Source: Microterricola viridarii
GTDB lineage: Bacteria; Actinomycetota; Actinomycetes; Actinomycetales; Microbacteriaceae
Assembly: GCF_001542775.1 (NCBI RefSeq)
Contig: NZ_CP014145.1
Span: 744,001-808,000 of the forward strand
Length of the DNA stretch: 64,000 bases
Direction of reading: 5' to 3'
Positions 23,523 to 33,200 of this stretch are shown piece after piece (position 1 is the stretch's first letter; every line of letters starts with the position of its first letter). Both the position numbers and the translations under genes were made by a program. The notes under the pieces were generated by a model. That model had not been told where the DNA came from. It did no database searches and saw only the letters and a list, made by a program, of their open reading frames with translations.

Positions 23523-24938
23523 ATGGCGACGTCGGCGAAGACTCTCATCATCCTCGGTGCAAGCGGCGATCTCACCGCGCGCTTGCTGCTGCCGGCCCTG
23601 GGCCAGCTGCTCACCCGAGATCCGGGCCGCTCGCTGCACCTGCTCGGCGCCGACCGCAGGCAGCTCGGCCGAGCCGACTGGCTGGCCAGGGTGAAAGGCT
23701 CCTTCGCCGAGGCGGATGCCGCGGGACCCGCCGTGGACACCCTGCTCGCCGGCACCGAGTACCGCGCCGTCGACGTCACCCGGCCGGAGGAGTTGCACGC
23801 GCTGTTGGACGCCTGCACGGGAACGCCGGTGCTCTACTTCGCGCTGCCGCCGGCGGTGACTGCCAGCGTCTGCGCTGCACTGGCCGAGTTGACCCTGCCG
23901 GCCGGCACCACCCTCGCGCTGGAGAAACCGTTCGGCGTCGATGAGGCGGCGGCCGTCCGGTTGAACGCGGAGCTGCACGCGCTGGTGCCGGAGGAGCAGA
24001 TCCACCGCGTCGACCACTTCCTCGGCCGCTCGACGGTGAACAACCTCGTTGGCCTGCGCTTCGCGAACCGCATCTTCGAACCGCTCTGGAACAACAACCA
24101 CATCGCGGCCATCGACATCATCTACGACGAGCAGCTCGGCCTCGAGGGCCGGGCCGGCTACTACGACAAGGCGGGGGCGCTGGTCGACATGATCCAGAGC
24201 CACCTGCTGCAGGTGCTCGCCGTGCTCGCCATGGAACCGCCGTCCACCCTGGGCGCCCAGGATGTGCGCGACGCGAAGGGCCTCGTCCTGCGCGCGACGC
24301 GCCTGCGCGGCGGCAGCCCGGTGCGCTCCAGCCGGAGGGCCCGCTACACGGCGGGGACGATCGAGGGCACCCGGCTCCCTGCCTACGTGAACGAGGCCGG
24401 CGTCGACCCGGCGCGCGGCACAGAGACGCTCGCAGAGCTCACGCTGGAGGTCGACACCTGGCGCTGGGCGGGAGTGCCGTTCACGCTGCGCTCCGGCAAG
24501 GCCGTCGGTGCCCGCCGGCGGGAGATCGTGATCACCTTCAAACCGGCGTCGTGGGTGCCGGCCGGGCTGACGGGGAGCCACGAGCCGACCGTGCTGCGCA
24601 TCTCCCTGGCACCCGACCTGATGTCGCTGGAGCTGAATGTGAACAGCGAAGACGACCCGGACCTGTTGCGCCGGGCCGCACTCACCGCCTCGTTCGGCGC
24701 GGGGCAGTTGTTGGCCTATTCAGAGGTATTGGGCGCCATGTTCGACGGCGACCCCACGCTCTCGGTGCGGGCGGATGCCGCAGAGGAGTGCTGGCGCATC
24801 GTGGCGCCGGCGGTGGCGGCGTGGAGGGCCGACCGGGTGCCGCTCGAGGAGTACGCGGCCGGGTCGGAGGGGCCGCCCCGCTGGCCCAGCACGGCCGTGG
24901 CGGAGGCGGAGACGGATCAGGCCAACAAGCCGCGGTAG
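23523..24938 (+). CDS. zwf: Glucose-6-phosphate dehydrogenase-family protein
   Basis: NAD(P)-dependent sugar-phosphate dehydrogenase, 471 aa, start ATG 23523. Rossmann motif ILGASGDLTARLLLPAL at the N-terminus; the catalytic region IHRVDHFLGRSTVNNLV holds the His of the G6PDH active site; EKPFGVD and FRSGKA-type (FTLRSGKAVGARR) motifs are present. Actinobacteria often have two zwf paralogues: one with tal/pgl and a second, like this one, standing alone, which may prefer another cofactor or sugar phosphate (inference). Its last 22 bases overlap the end of convergent bioM. Confidence 0.85.
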   Translation: MATSAKTLIILGASGDLTARLLLPALGQLLTRDPGRSLHLLGADRRQLGRADWLARVKGSFAEADAAGPAVDTLLAGTEYRAVDVTRPEELHALLDACTGTPVLYFALPPAVTASVCAALAELTLPAGTTLALEKPFGVDEAAAVRLNAELHALVPEEQIHRVDHFLGRSTVNNLVGLRFANRIFEPLWNNNHIAAIDIIYDEQLGLEGRAGYYDKAGALVDMIQSHLLQVLAVLAMEPPSTLGAQDVRDAKGLVLRATRLRGGSPVRSSRRARYTAGTIEGTRLPAYVNEAGVDPARGTETLAELTLEVDTWRWAGVPFTLRSGKAVGARRREIVITFKPASWVPAGLTGSHEPTVLRISLAPDLMSLELNVNSEDDPDLLRRAALTASFGAGQLLAYSEVLGAMFDGDPTLSVRADAAEECWRIVAPAVAAWRADRVPLEEYAAGSEGPPRWPSTAVAEAETDQANKPR

Positions 24939-25597
24939 CGCTCGATCGCGGCATCCGGAACGTCATCGCCGACGATGCGGCCGTCGTCGACGACGATCAC
25001 CCGGTCGAATCCGGCCAGCAGATCCAGCTGGTGGGTCACCACGACCACCTGCTGGTCGAGGTTCGTCAGCATCTCGGTGATCACCCGCGCGTTGCGGGCG
25101 TCGAGCAGGGTGGTCGGCTCGTCGGCGACGACGATCGCCGGCTCGGTCACGAGCACGGCGGCGAGGGCCAGCAGCTGCTTCTGCCCGCCGGAGAGCCGGT
25201 GGGCTGCATGATCGGCATGCCCGGCCAGCCCGAACCGTTCCAGGGTGGCGGCCACCCGGGAGGCGACCTCCGCCTTGTCGAGGCCGCGCCGGCGCAGGCT
25301 GAACGCGACATCCTCTGCGACCGTCGGCATCACGATCTGGTTGTCGGGGTTCGTGAACACGAAGCCGACCTGCCGGCGCACCTCGCGCCCGTTCCGGGCA
25401 ACGTCCAGCCCCTGAACGCTCACCCGGCCGTGGTCGGGGGTGACCAGGCCGTTGATCATGCGCGCGAGCGTTGACTTGCCCGAGCCGTTCGCCCCGACGA
25501 TCCCCACCCGTCGCTCGGTGATCTCGAGGTCGATGCCGTGCAGCACAGGGCGCTCGCCGTAGCCGTGCGAGACGCCGTCGAACACGATGCCGCTCAT
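24917..25597 (-). CDS. bioM: ECF transporter ATPase (A) component, probable BioM
   Basis: ATPase of 226 aa: Walker A GANGSGKS (residues 35-42), Q-loop region VGFVFTNPDNQIVMPTV typical of the CbiO/BioM class, signature RLSGGQKQLLALA, Walker B IVVADEPTTLLD and switch His in VVVTHQ. ATG 25597 overlaps the end of the thiolase gene by 4 bases, so it is translated with the bioY-ligase-thiolase genes. It energises uptake together with BioN and BioY. Identification as the biotin system rests on linkage to bioY. Confidence 0.88.
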   Translation of the reverse strand: MSGIVFDGVSHGYGERPVLHGIDLEITERRVGIVGANGSGKSTLARMINGLVTPDHGRVSVQGLDVARNGREVRRQVGFVFTNPDNQIVMPTVAEDVAFSLRRRGLDKAEVASRVAATLERFGLAGHADHAAHRLSGGQKQLLALAAVLVTEPAIVVADEPTTLLDARNARVITEMLTNLDQQVVVVTHQLDLLAGFDRVIVVDDGRIVGDDVPDAAIERYRGLLA

Positions 25598-26739
25598 GCC
25601 GCACGCTCCACGAGCATGGCGAGCCCTTGGCCGCCGCCGATCGAGCATGCGGCGAGGCCGTAGCGGGCGTTGTCTGAGGCGAACATGCGTGCGGCCAGGC
25701 GCACGAGCAGCACGGCCCCGGATGCCCCCCAGGGGTGGCCGAGGGCGATCGCGCCGCCATCGGTGCAGATGCGCTCTTCGTCGAGGCCGAGCAGGTCGCT
25801 CACCGCCAGAACCTGGGCCGCGAAGGCCTCGGTGATCTCGATCGCGTCGAGCTCAGACACCCGCACTCCAGTGTCGGCGAGCAGGCGTTCGACGGCGGCG
25901 ACCGCACCGATGCCGGGCAGGGCCGGGTCGGAGCCGGCCGCGGCTGTCGCGACGATGCGCAGGCCGGGCAGGCCGAGTTCGGCGCGCACCGCCTCGGTGG
26001 TGACGGCCATGGCCGCTGCACCGTCAGAGACCCCGCAGGAGTTACCAGCCGTCACGGTGCCGCCAGCGCTGAACGCCGCTGTGAACCGGCCCAGCCGGCC
26101 GGTGTCCAGCGTCGCGCGCGGCCGGTCGTCCCTGCGCTCTCCGTCGACGGCGACGATCTCGCCGTCGAAGCCGCCCCGGTCGCGGTGGGCGCTGGCCAGG
26201 TGGTGGGAGCGCGCGGCCCAGTCGTCCTGACGCGCTCGGCCGATGCCGAAACGGGCGGCGACGGCATCCGCCGCCTCGCCCATGTCTGGGTCAGGCCAGC
26301 CGTCCGGCGCGAACGGGGCCCGGGTGTAGCGGCGGGCAGCTGCCTCGCCCTGCGGCGGCCAGAACCGCCACGGCGCCGTCGACGCCGATTCCGCCCCGCC
26401 CGCCAGCACGAGCTCTGCGTCGCCGGAGCGCACCAGGCGGCCGGCCTGCAGCACGGCTTCGAGGCCCGAGCCGCACTGCCGGTCGACGGTGACGGCAGGA
26501 ACGCCATCGCCCAGGCCCGCGCGCAGGGCGGCCAGCCGGGAGACGTTGCCGCCTGGCCCCATGCAGTTGCCCAGGATCACCTCGCCGACCGACCGGCCGG
26601 CCGGGGCCAGCTCGTCGGCGACGGCCCGCAGCACGGAGGCGGCGAGCGCGTCGACGCTGTGTTGCGCCAGGGCGCGGCCGGTGGAGGTGATCGCGGTGCG
26701 CCGGGCCGCCACGATCACGGGGCTGCGGTGGTCAAACAT
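25594..26739 (-). CDS. Thiolase (acetyl-CoA acetyltransferase-like), YhfS-type
   Basis: Thiolase of 381 aa: nucleophile Cys89 in VTVDRQCGSGLEAV, His in GGAIALGHPWGASGA and the second Cys in ACSIGGGQGLAMLVE. The usual NEAF loop reads ITEAFAAQ, with Thr for Asn, which may alter the oxyanion site. ATG 26739 was chosen because GGAG lies 9 bases upstream; it overlaps the ligase stop by 8 bases. The order bioY-ligase-thiolase matches Bacillus subtilis yhfU-yhfT-yhfS, a biotin-regulated operon, pointing to an unknown acyl-CoA step linked to biotin or pimelate. Confidence 0.85.
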   Translation of the reverse strand: MFDHRSPVIVAARRTAITSTGRALAQHSVDALAASVLRAVADELAPAGRSVGEVILGNCMGPGGNVSRLAALRAGLGDGVPAVTVDRQCGSGLEAVLQAGRLVRSGDAELVLAGGAESASTAPWRFWPPQGEAAARRYTRAPFAPDGWPDPDMGEAADAVAARFGIGRARQDDWAARSHHLASAHRDRGGFDGEIVAVDGERRDDRPRATLDTGRLGRFTAAFSAGGTVTAGNSCGVSDGAAAMAVTTEAVRAELGLPGLRIVATAAAGSDPALPGIGAVAAVERLLADTGVRVSELDAIEITEAFAAQVLAVSDLLGLDEERICTDGGAIALGHPWGASGAVLLVRLAARMFASDNARYGLAACSIGGGQGLAMLVERAA

Positions 26740-28018
26740 CGGTGGCGGCTCCATGATCTGAGGCGAGAAGGTCGGCGAAGGGAATGGCGCCGGAGTCGAG
26801 CCCGGCGCGCAGAACACCCTTGGCCAGTTTGCCGGATGCCGTGCGGGGGAGGGCATCCACGAGCAGCCAGCGCCGCGGACGCTCCACCGGGTTCAGCAGT
26901 GCGGCGGCGGCCGTGCGCACGACAGCGGTCTGCCCCTGCTCGAGCGCGGGGGTGCGTTCGAGCACGGCGACGACGATCTCGCCGAGAACGGGGTGCGGCT
27001 CGGCGAGCACGGCGACGCTTCCGAGCCCGGCGATGCCTTCGAGCGCGCGTTCGATGTCCTCGCTCAGCACGGTGCTGCCGGCGGTCGTCACGGCGGTGTC
27101 GGCGCGCCCCCGTACCGCCACGGTGCCGTCCGGGGCGAGCTCGACCAGGTCGCCGACGCTCGCGAAGCCGCGGTCGTCGCGCCGCAGCGCACCGCCGGCG
27201 ACCCGGCCGTGCGCCGTCGCGGCGTAACCCAGCGAGAGGTAGGGGGAGCGCACCCACGCGACGCCGGCGTCACGTTGCTCGATCTCGACACCGGGGAAGG
27301 GCCGCAGCCGGCCGGCCCGGCCGCTGACGGCCACGAACGAGAGTTCGGCGGCCCCGTAGTACTCGGTGACCCTCGAACCGCGGGCCTCGGCGGCGGCACG
27401 GCCGGCGCCCTGCAAGGCGGCGCCGGCCACGATGAGGCGGGCGGGCAGCGCCTCGGCAGAGAGCAGCCGGCGCAGCACGGCCGGGGTGCAGTGCGCCGCG
27501 GTCGGCCCGGCGTCAGCACCGGCCGCGGCACCCAGGGTGCTGTCGGAGACCGCGCCGCGGAGTTCCGCGCCCAGCCACAGCGTGTGCAGGGCGGCGAAGA
27601 GGTGCATCGACACGTGCAGTGGCCCGGTGAGCGCGACGATGTCGGTGCTGCGCAGGCCGGTGGCGGCGGTGAACGGCGCGAAGGAATCGAACCACGACGC
27701 GGCCGTGCGGGCGACGGCCCTGGACCGGCCGGAAGACCCGGAGGTCATCAGCAGCAGCCCGGTCGACGGCTGCACCGCACCCGGCAGTGGTGCCGGGTTC
27801 AGCGGGTCGCTGACCAGCACCGGACGGCCTTGCGCGAGGGCGGCGAGCACGGTCACCAGCACTGCGGTGTCGTCGACGTAATCCGCCCGCACGATGTCGC
27901 CAGGTGCGAGCACATGCCCGGCGACCTGCTCGCGGAGAGCGCCGTAGCTGAGCGGGCTCCCCGACAGGGTCAACGCCGTGTCGGCGTCGGCCCCGCCCAG
28001 CCACGGCGTGGTTGTCAC
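26732..28018 (-). CDS. AMP-dependent acyl-CoA ligase, YhfT-type
   Basis: ANL superfamily enzyme of 428 aa that activates a carboxylic acid with ATP and CoA. Motifs: the P-loop LLLMTSGSSGRSRAVART, YYGAAELSF (adenine site), VGDLVELAPDGTVAVRGRADTAV hinge, and the C-terminal PRTASGKLAKG with the catalytic lysine. It is shorter than typical fatty-acyl ligases (500-560 aa), mainly because the N-terminal part is compact. GTG 28018 overlaps the bioY stop (GTGA). Operon position suggests activation of a biotin precursor such as pimelate; this is inference by synteny with yhfT. Confidence 0.82.
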   Translation of the reverse strand: MTTTPWLGGADADTALTLSGSPLSYGALREQVAGHVLAPGDIVRADYVDDTAVLVTVLAALAQGRPVLVSDPLNPAPLPGAVQPSTGLLLMTSGSSGRSRAVARTAASWFDSFAPFTAATGLRSTDIVALTGPLHVSMHLFAALHTLWLGAELRGAVSDSTLGAAAGADAGPTAAHCTPAVLRRLLSAEALPARLIVAGAALQGAGRAAAEARGSRVTEYYGAAELSFVAVSGRAGRLRPFPGVEIEQRDAGVAWVRSPYLSLGYAATAHGRVAGGALRRDDRGFASVGDLVELAPDGTVAVRGRADTAVTTAGSTVLSEDIERALEGIAGLGSVAVLAEPHPVLGEIVVAVLERTPALEQGQTAVVRTAAAALLNPVERPRRWLLVDALPRTASGKLAKGVLRAGLDSGAIPFADLLASDHGAATDV

Positions 28019-28662
28019 GGCTGCATCGCCGCCGTGGGGGCCGAATCCGAGTTCGCTGGCGCCGAGGCGCTGCGCCTGCGGTCGGCGATGAGGCCGGGCC
28101 AGGCGCGGTGCACCTGCTTGGCGACGAGCACGGTCACGACCACCTTGAGGATGTCGCCGGGCAGGAAGACCAGGCCGCCGGTGAACGCGACCAGCAGCGG
28201 GGTGCCCGTGCTGACTGCCAGCCAGGGCACGCCGATCAGGTAGATGGCGACGATTCCGCCGAGCGCCGTCGCACCGAGGGCAGCCCACAGCGGGTAGCGG
28301 GGCAGCAGCCGGGCCGTGAACCAGCCGATGACGAGCGCGCCGAGAAGCCAGCCGACGAGGTAGCCGCCGGTCGGGCCGAGGAACACCCCGATGCCGCCGC
28401 GCCCGCCGGAGAGCAGCGGCAACCCGGCGGCGACGAGCACCTCGAGCAGCAGCACGGCGAGAAAGCCGTTGCGTGCGCCGAGGATCGCCCCGGCCAACAT
28501 CACGCCCAACGTCTGGAACGTGATCGGCACGGCGGCGGCGCCGATGTAGAGGGATCCGGGCAGGCCCAGGGCCGCGATGAGCGCCGCGAAGGTGGCGATG
28601 GATGCGAGGTCGCGAGCGCTCAGGGTGCGCCGCGTTGCGGGCGGCGTGGTGTGCTGTGTCAT
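28015..28662 (-). CDS. bioY: Biotin transporter substrate-binding component BioY
   Basis: Membrane S component (215 aa) that binds biotin. It has about six hydrophobic segments; the family motif FLGPTGGYLVGWLLGA is clear, as are PITFQTLGVMLAG and FLPGDILKVVVTVLVAK. ATG 28662 (MTQHTTPP) is preferred to a longer start lacking a ribosome site. It heads the bioY-ligase-thiolase-bioM operon; the coupling subunit bioN is displaced by 3.4 kb. No BirA- or BioQ-type operator was recognised upstream. Confidence 0.92.
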   Translation of the reverse strand: MTQHTTPPATRRTLSARDLASIATFAALIAALGLPGSLYIGAAAVPITFQTLGVMLAGAILGARNGFLAVLLLEVLVAAGLPLLSGGRGGIGVFLGPTGGYLVGWLLGALVIGWFTARLLPRYPLWAALGATALGGIVAIYLIGVPWLAVSTGTPLLVAFTGGLVFLPGDILKVVVTVLVAKQVHRAWPGLIADRRRSASAPANSDSAPTAAMQP

Positions 28663-28749
28663 AACTGCAACGCTAGAAGTGGGCGCGGATGCCGCGCTCG
28701 ATCCGCCGTACAAAAAACGGCGGCAAAATCTGGAACGCCGCGGGTCCGG

Positions 28750-29112
28750 CTAGGCCGCGGCTGTCGCTGCGTGCGCGGGCGCAGAGACGGGAGCGGACGC
28801 GGCATCCGCCCACACGGCGACGGGTGCAGGGCTCCAGGGCAGGGCGCTCGGCTCGGTGCCCGGTGCGTTGCGGAGTGCGGCGTGCCCGGCACTGACGGCC
28901 TGGGCGACCTGCACGGCGATCTGGCCGCTGAGCATGTCGTGGAAGATCTCGTCGGTGTCGCCGGGCTCGCGGCGGACGAGGGTCCATTCGCCGTTTGCCC
29001 CGACGATGTCGGCCAGCTTGTCGGTGACGATCGCGAGCAGCGATTCCTCGCTCAGCTCGGGCGGTGCGGCCGCAATCAGGACTGGTGCAGTCTGTCGGCG
29101 CCTGCGGAACAT
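28750..29112 (-). CDS. Hypothetical protein, Ala-rich C-terminus
   Basis: Predicted 120-aa protein starting MFRRRRQTAPVLIA at ATG 29112 behind GAGAGGAAG. The middle (ELSEESLLAIVTDKLADIVG, then WTLVRREPGDTDEIFHDMLSGQ) looks like a folded helical segment, while the last 40 residues are Ala/Pro/Val-rich. The start MFRRRR and the helix resemble small actinobacterial proteins whose neighbours are acyl-CoA carboxylase subunits (AccE-like), but the match is too weak to name it. It lies upstream of bioY on the same strand. Confidence 0.55.
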   Translation of the reverse strand: MFRRRRQTAPVLIAAAPPELSEESLLAIVTDKLADIVGANGEWTLVRREPGDTDEIFHDMLSGQIAVQVAQAVSAGHAALRNAPGTEPSALPWSPAPVAVWADAASAPVSAPAHAATAAA

Positions 29113-29268
29113 CGCCACGGTCGCTTCCTCTCGCTCGCTTCGGGTGCTGCCTTCAGTCTGCGCTATACTCCGTCGAATCCCGGGGGACACGCCGCAGAAC
29201 CCAGAGTGCTTACGGCCTGAAGGTGCGTTCGCCGAGCGCTACTGCTCGAGCGCCCAATGCTCGACTGC

Positions 29269-29457
29269 CTACTGCTCGAGAGCGCGTTCCTGGGCTTCTT
29301 CGCGCACAGCGGCGATGGCCAGCGTCAATGAGATGCCCCAGCTCACCCACATCAGGATCAGCCGCCAGTCGCGCGGGCCGTTGCGTGTCGCCTGAATGAT
29401 CCCAAAGCTGCTGGTGATGGCGCCGATCATGGCGCCGTTGAACAGATATTTACGCAT
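29269..29457 (-). CDS. Small two-segment membrane protein
   Basis: Predicted 62-aa protein (MRKYLFNGAMIGAITSSFG...). ATG 29457 is preferred over GTG 29466 because GGAAGG sits 8 bases before it. Two hydrophobic stretches (about residues 7-20 and 32-49) flank the basic loop RNGPRDWR; the tail REEAQERALEQ is charged and helical. No family was recognised. It is divergent from tetR, so it may share that control region. Downstream (29221-29290) the element CTACTGCTCGAG occurs twice. Confidence 0.6.
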   Translation of the reverse strand: MRKYLFNGAMIGAITSSFGIIQATRNGPRDWRLILMWVSWGISLTLAIAAVREEAQERALEQ

Positions 29458-29532
29458 TGTCTGCACCTTCCGTCCCTCTCACGTTAGCCGGATCTGGGAG
29501 TTGCCCCCTAGTCTGACCGATCGTGCAGTTCC

Positions 29533-29546
29533 TGACCGATTGGTCA
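29533..29546. promoter_or_regulatory. Candidate TetR operator
   Basis: The palindrome TGACC-GATT-GGTCA sits 14 bases before the tetR start codon, and the element CTGACCGAT also occurs at 29513-29521, 19 bases upstream in the same orientation. Such paired TGACC sites are typical of TetR autoregulation and could also control the divergent small membrane gene. Confidence 0.55.
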
Positions 29547-29560
29547 AGCATGATGGATGC

Positions 29561-30169
29561 ATGCCAGCACCAGACGCCGAATCGGCGCCAGCCCACCCGC
29601 GCTCCAATGCGAGCGACGACCTCCGCCAGATCGCCCTCGAGCAGTTCGCCGCCGTCGGATTCGCCGGCGCCTCGCTTCAGCAGATCGCCGACGAGGCGGG
29701 CTATTCGAAGTCCAGCGTGCTCTACCACTACGCGAACAAAGAAGCGCTCCTGGAGGCCGCGATCGGCCCGGCCATCGACCGGCTCGGGGCGCTTCTGCAG
29801 CGGTACACCGAGCGCGGCCCCACCGTCGAGGCCCGCACGCTGTTCGTCGAGGAATTCATCGACTTTCTGCTCGAGCACCGCCTCGAGGTCTACACCTTCG
29901 TCAATCAGGGGCACTCGCTGAGCGGCATCCCGGTGATCGACAGGGCCAACGAGTTCATCGTCACGCTGTCGCACACCGTCTGCAACGACAACGCCTCGAC
30001 CGAAGACAAGATGCGCTTCGGCATGGCCCTCGGCGGCGCCGCGTACTCGCTCGTCGCCGGTATGTCCTTCCTCGACGCCGACTCGCTCGGTCCCGTCGAC
30101 GAGGTGCGGGCGGCGCTGATCCGGCTCATCGGCGAACTGCTGGCGCCCGTCACGATTCCCACCGCGTAG
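29561..30169 (+). CDS. TetR/AcrR family transcriptional regulator
   Basis: Regulator of 202 aa. The N-terminal DNA-binding domain is clear: DDLRQIALEQFAAVGFAGAS, LQQIADEAGYSKSSVLYHYANKEALL. The C-terminal ligand domain is divergent. ATG 29561 was chosen since the HTH then starts near residue 18. It precedes the MMPL exporter by 124 bases, and the palindrome in its own leader suggests autoregulation and repression of the exporter genes; the inducer is unknown. Gap 30170-30293 holds two short tandem duplications (GCACCGCACTCACC twice; TTCAACCCAAGCGC twice). Confidence 0.9.
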   Translation: MPAPDAESAPAHPRSNASDDLRQIALEQFAAVGFAGASLQQIADEAGYSKSSVLYHYANKEALLEAAIGPAIDRLGALLQRYTERGPTVEARTLFVEEFIDFLLEHRLEVYTFVNQGHSLSGIPVIDRANEFIVTLSHTVCNDNASTEDKMRFGMALGGAAYSLVAGMSFLDADSLGPVDEVRAALIRLIGELLAPVTIPTA

Positions 30170-30293
30170 AACACGCGCACCGCACTCACCGCACCGCACT
30201 CACCGCTTCGCACAGAGCGTTTCAACCCAAGCGCTTCAACCCAAGCGCTGAGAACCAACCCGCACGACCGCCCTCAACGAGCAGGACAGCACA

Positions 30294-33200
30294 GTGGCAA
30301 TATTCCTCTACCGCATCGGACACTTCGCCTACCGCCGCGCGTGGACGGTGATCGGTGCCTGGATCCTGGTTCTCGCCGCGCTCCTCGGCGGCGGGCTCGC
30401 GCTCGGCGGCCAGATGGCCGAGTCGTACGCGATCCCCGGCACCGAGTCGCAGGAGACGATCGACATGCTGGGGGCCGTGTTCCCGCAAGTGTCCGGTGCC
30501 TCCGTCGAGGCGGTGTTCCACACGACAGACGGCTCCGTCGACGATGCGACGAACAAGGCCGCGATCGAGCAGACCATCACCGCCATCGAGGACATCCCCG
30601 GTGTCGCGGCTGCCGTCAGCCCGTTCTCCGAGTATGCGGCGAACGCCGTCTCTGACGACGGGCAGACCGCCATCGCGCGCGTGCAGTTGAACGGCGCGTC
30701 AACCGATGTCAGCCAGGCGACGCTCGACGCGCTGACCGGTTCCGGTGAGATCGGCCGTGATGCCGGGATGACCGTCGCCTTCGGCGGGCAGGTGTTCCAG
30801 GACACCACCTTCGGCCTCACCATCGTCGAGGTCTTCGGCGTGCTGTTCGCCGGCGTCGTGCTCGTCATCACCTTCGGCTCGCTGCTCGCGGCAGGGATGC
30901 CGCTGCTGATGGCACTGATTGGTGTAGGTATCGCCACGGGCGGCATCCTCGCGGCGGCCGCCTTCACCAACGTGTCGAGCACGGCCCCGATGCTGGCCGT
31001 CATGCTCGGCCTCGCTGTCGGCATCGACTACTCGCTGTTCATCCTGTCCAGACACCGGCAACAGCTGGCCAGGGGAGTGGAGCCGGAGGAGTCCGCGGCC
31101 ACCGCCGTCGCCACAGCCGGCGGCGCCGTTGTCTTCGCCGGCATCACCGTGATCATCGCCCTGCTCGGGCTGCTGGTCGTCGGCATCCCGTTCCTCAGCA
31201 CCATGGGCGTCGCCGCCGCATTCGCCGTGTTCATCGCCGTGCTGATCGCGGTCACCCTGCTGCCCGCCATGCTGGGCCTGATCAAGGGCCGGATGACGCC
31301 CAAGGCCGGCAGCCGCGCCCACAGGCGCGCGCTCGCCGACGACGATGCGAAGCCGACGCTCGGCCGCCGCTGGGTGAACACCGTGCTGAAGGCCCCCATC
31401 GTCGCCGTCGTGCTCGTCGTCGGTGTGCTCGGCACGCTCGCCGTGCCCGCGCTCAGCCTTGACCTCAACCTGCCGACGGGTGCGGCGGAGCCGGCCGGCT
31501 CCACCCAGCGCGCGGCCTACGAGATGGTCGAGGATGGCTTCGGCCCGGGTGCCAACGGCCCGCTCATCGTCGTGGTGGACATCACCCAGACGACCGACAT
31601 CTTCACCGAACTCGACGCGATCCGCACCGAGCTGGAACACCTCGACGGGGTCTCCTTCGTCAGTCAGGGCCTGCCGAACGAGACCGTCGACACCGCGATC
31701 ATCCAGGTGATCCCGACGACGGCGCCGGACGACCCGGCCACCAAGACCCTGGTGCAGGACATCCGGGACCTCGCCCCCTCCATCGACGCGGAGTACGGCA
31801 CCCCGATCCGGGTGACCGGCCAGACCGCCGTGACCATCGACATCTCCAACCGTTTGAGCAACGCGCTCGTGCCGTTCGCGCTGGTCGTGGTCGGCCTCTC
31901 CATCGTGCTGCTGATGATGGTGTTCCGCTCGTTGTTCGTGCCGGTCAAGGCCGCGCTCGGATTCCTGCTCTCGGCCTTCGCCGCGATCGGCGTGACCGTG
32001 GCCGTGTTCCAGTGGGGCTGGTTCGCAGACCTGCTGCACATCGAGCACACCGGCCCGATCCTCAGCTTCCTGCCGATCTTGCTGATGGCCGTCTTGTTCG
32101 GCCTCGCCATGGACTACGAGGTGTTCCTCGTCTCTGGCATGCGCGAGGAGTTCGTCCGGCACGGCAAACCGCGCGAGGCCATCGTGCACGGCTTCCAGCA
32201 CTCCGCCCGCGTCGTGACGGCGGCGGCCCTGATCATGTTCTTCGTCTTCTTCGGCTTCGTGCCGGAAGGAGCTGGCGTCATCAAGGGCATCGCCTTCGCG
32301 CTCGCCATCGGCGTGTTCTTCGACGCCTTCCTCGTGCGCATGACGCTCGTTCCCGCCGCCATGGCCCTCGCGGGCAAGGCGGCCTGGTATCTGCCGAAAT
32401 GGCTCGGCCGATTGCTGCCCAACGTCGACGTCGAAGGCGAGGGCCTCCGGGCCCACCTCGGCGACCTCGCCTGGGCGAAGGCGCAGAAGGGCGCCCTCAC
32501 CGCGGAGGCGGCCTACCTCGGACTGCCCGGCCAGACGATGGGCCCGTTGAGCTTCGACATCGAGGCGGGCAGCGTCGTCACCGTGCAGGCGCCCGCCGCC
32601 TCGCGCCGGGTCTTCGCGGCCTCGCTCGCCGGCCGGCTCGACCCCGTCGGCGGCCGACTGCAGCTGCACGGCTCCCCGCTGCCCTCCGAGCGGTCGCGCG
32701 CCCTGCGCCGGGTCGGACTCGTCGATGTCGGCGCCGGCCAGCGGCACGACCTGCACCGCACCGTCGGCGAACTGCTGGCGGAGCGCCTCGAGCTCTCCGT
32801 GCCCTGGTATCGGTCCGCCGCGGCCGGTCAGGCCGAGTGGATCGAGAAGATCAACCTGGCCCTGCGCAGCACCGGCACCAGCCACCGCCCGATCGACGCC
32901 GACACCAGCATGGCCTCGCTCAGCGCGCTCGGCCGGGCAACCGTCCTGGCGGCCAGCGTGCTCGCCGAGCGGCCAGAGGTGCTGATCGTCGACCTCGGCG
33001 ATGCCCTGCCGGTCGATGCCCGCGGGCGCAGCATCGCCCAGGTGCTCGCCGTGCTGGCCCCCGTGAAGACCACGATCGTGCTGGCAGCCGGCGACGCCGT
33101 GCAGGCGGCATCCGGGGCCATGATCGGCGCCAGGCCCACCGTGGCGCTCGCGCTGCCGGAACCGGCTGATCACGACATCCCCGACCACCACATCACGGAT

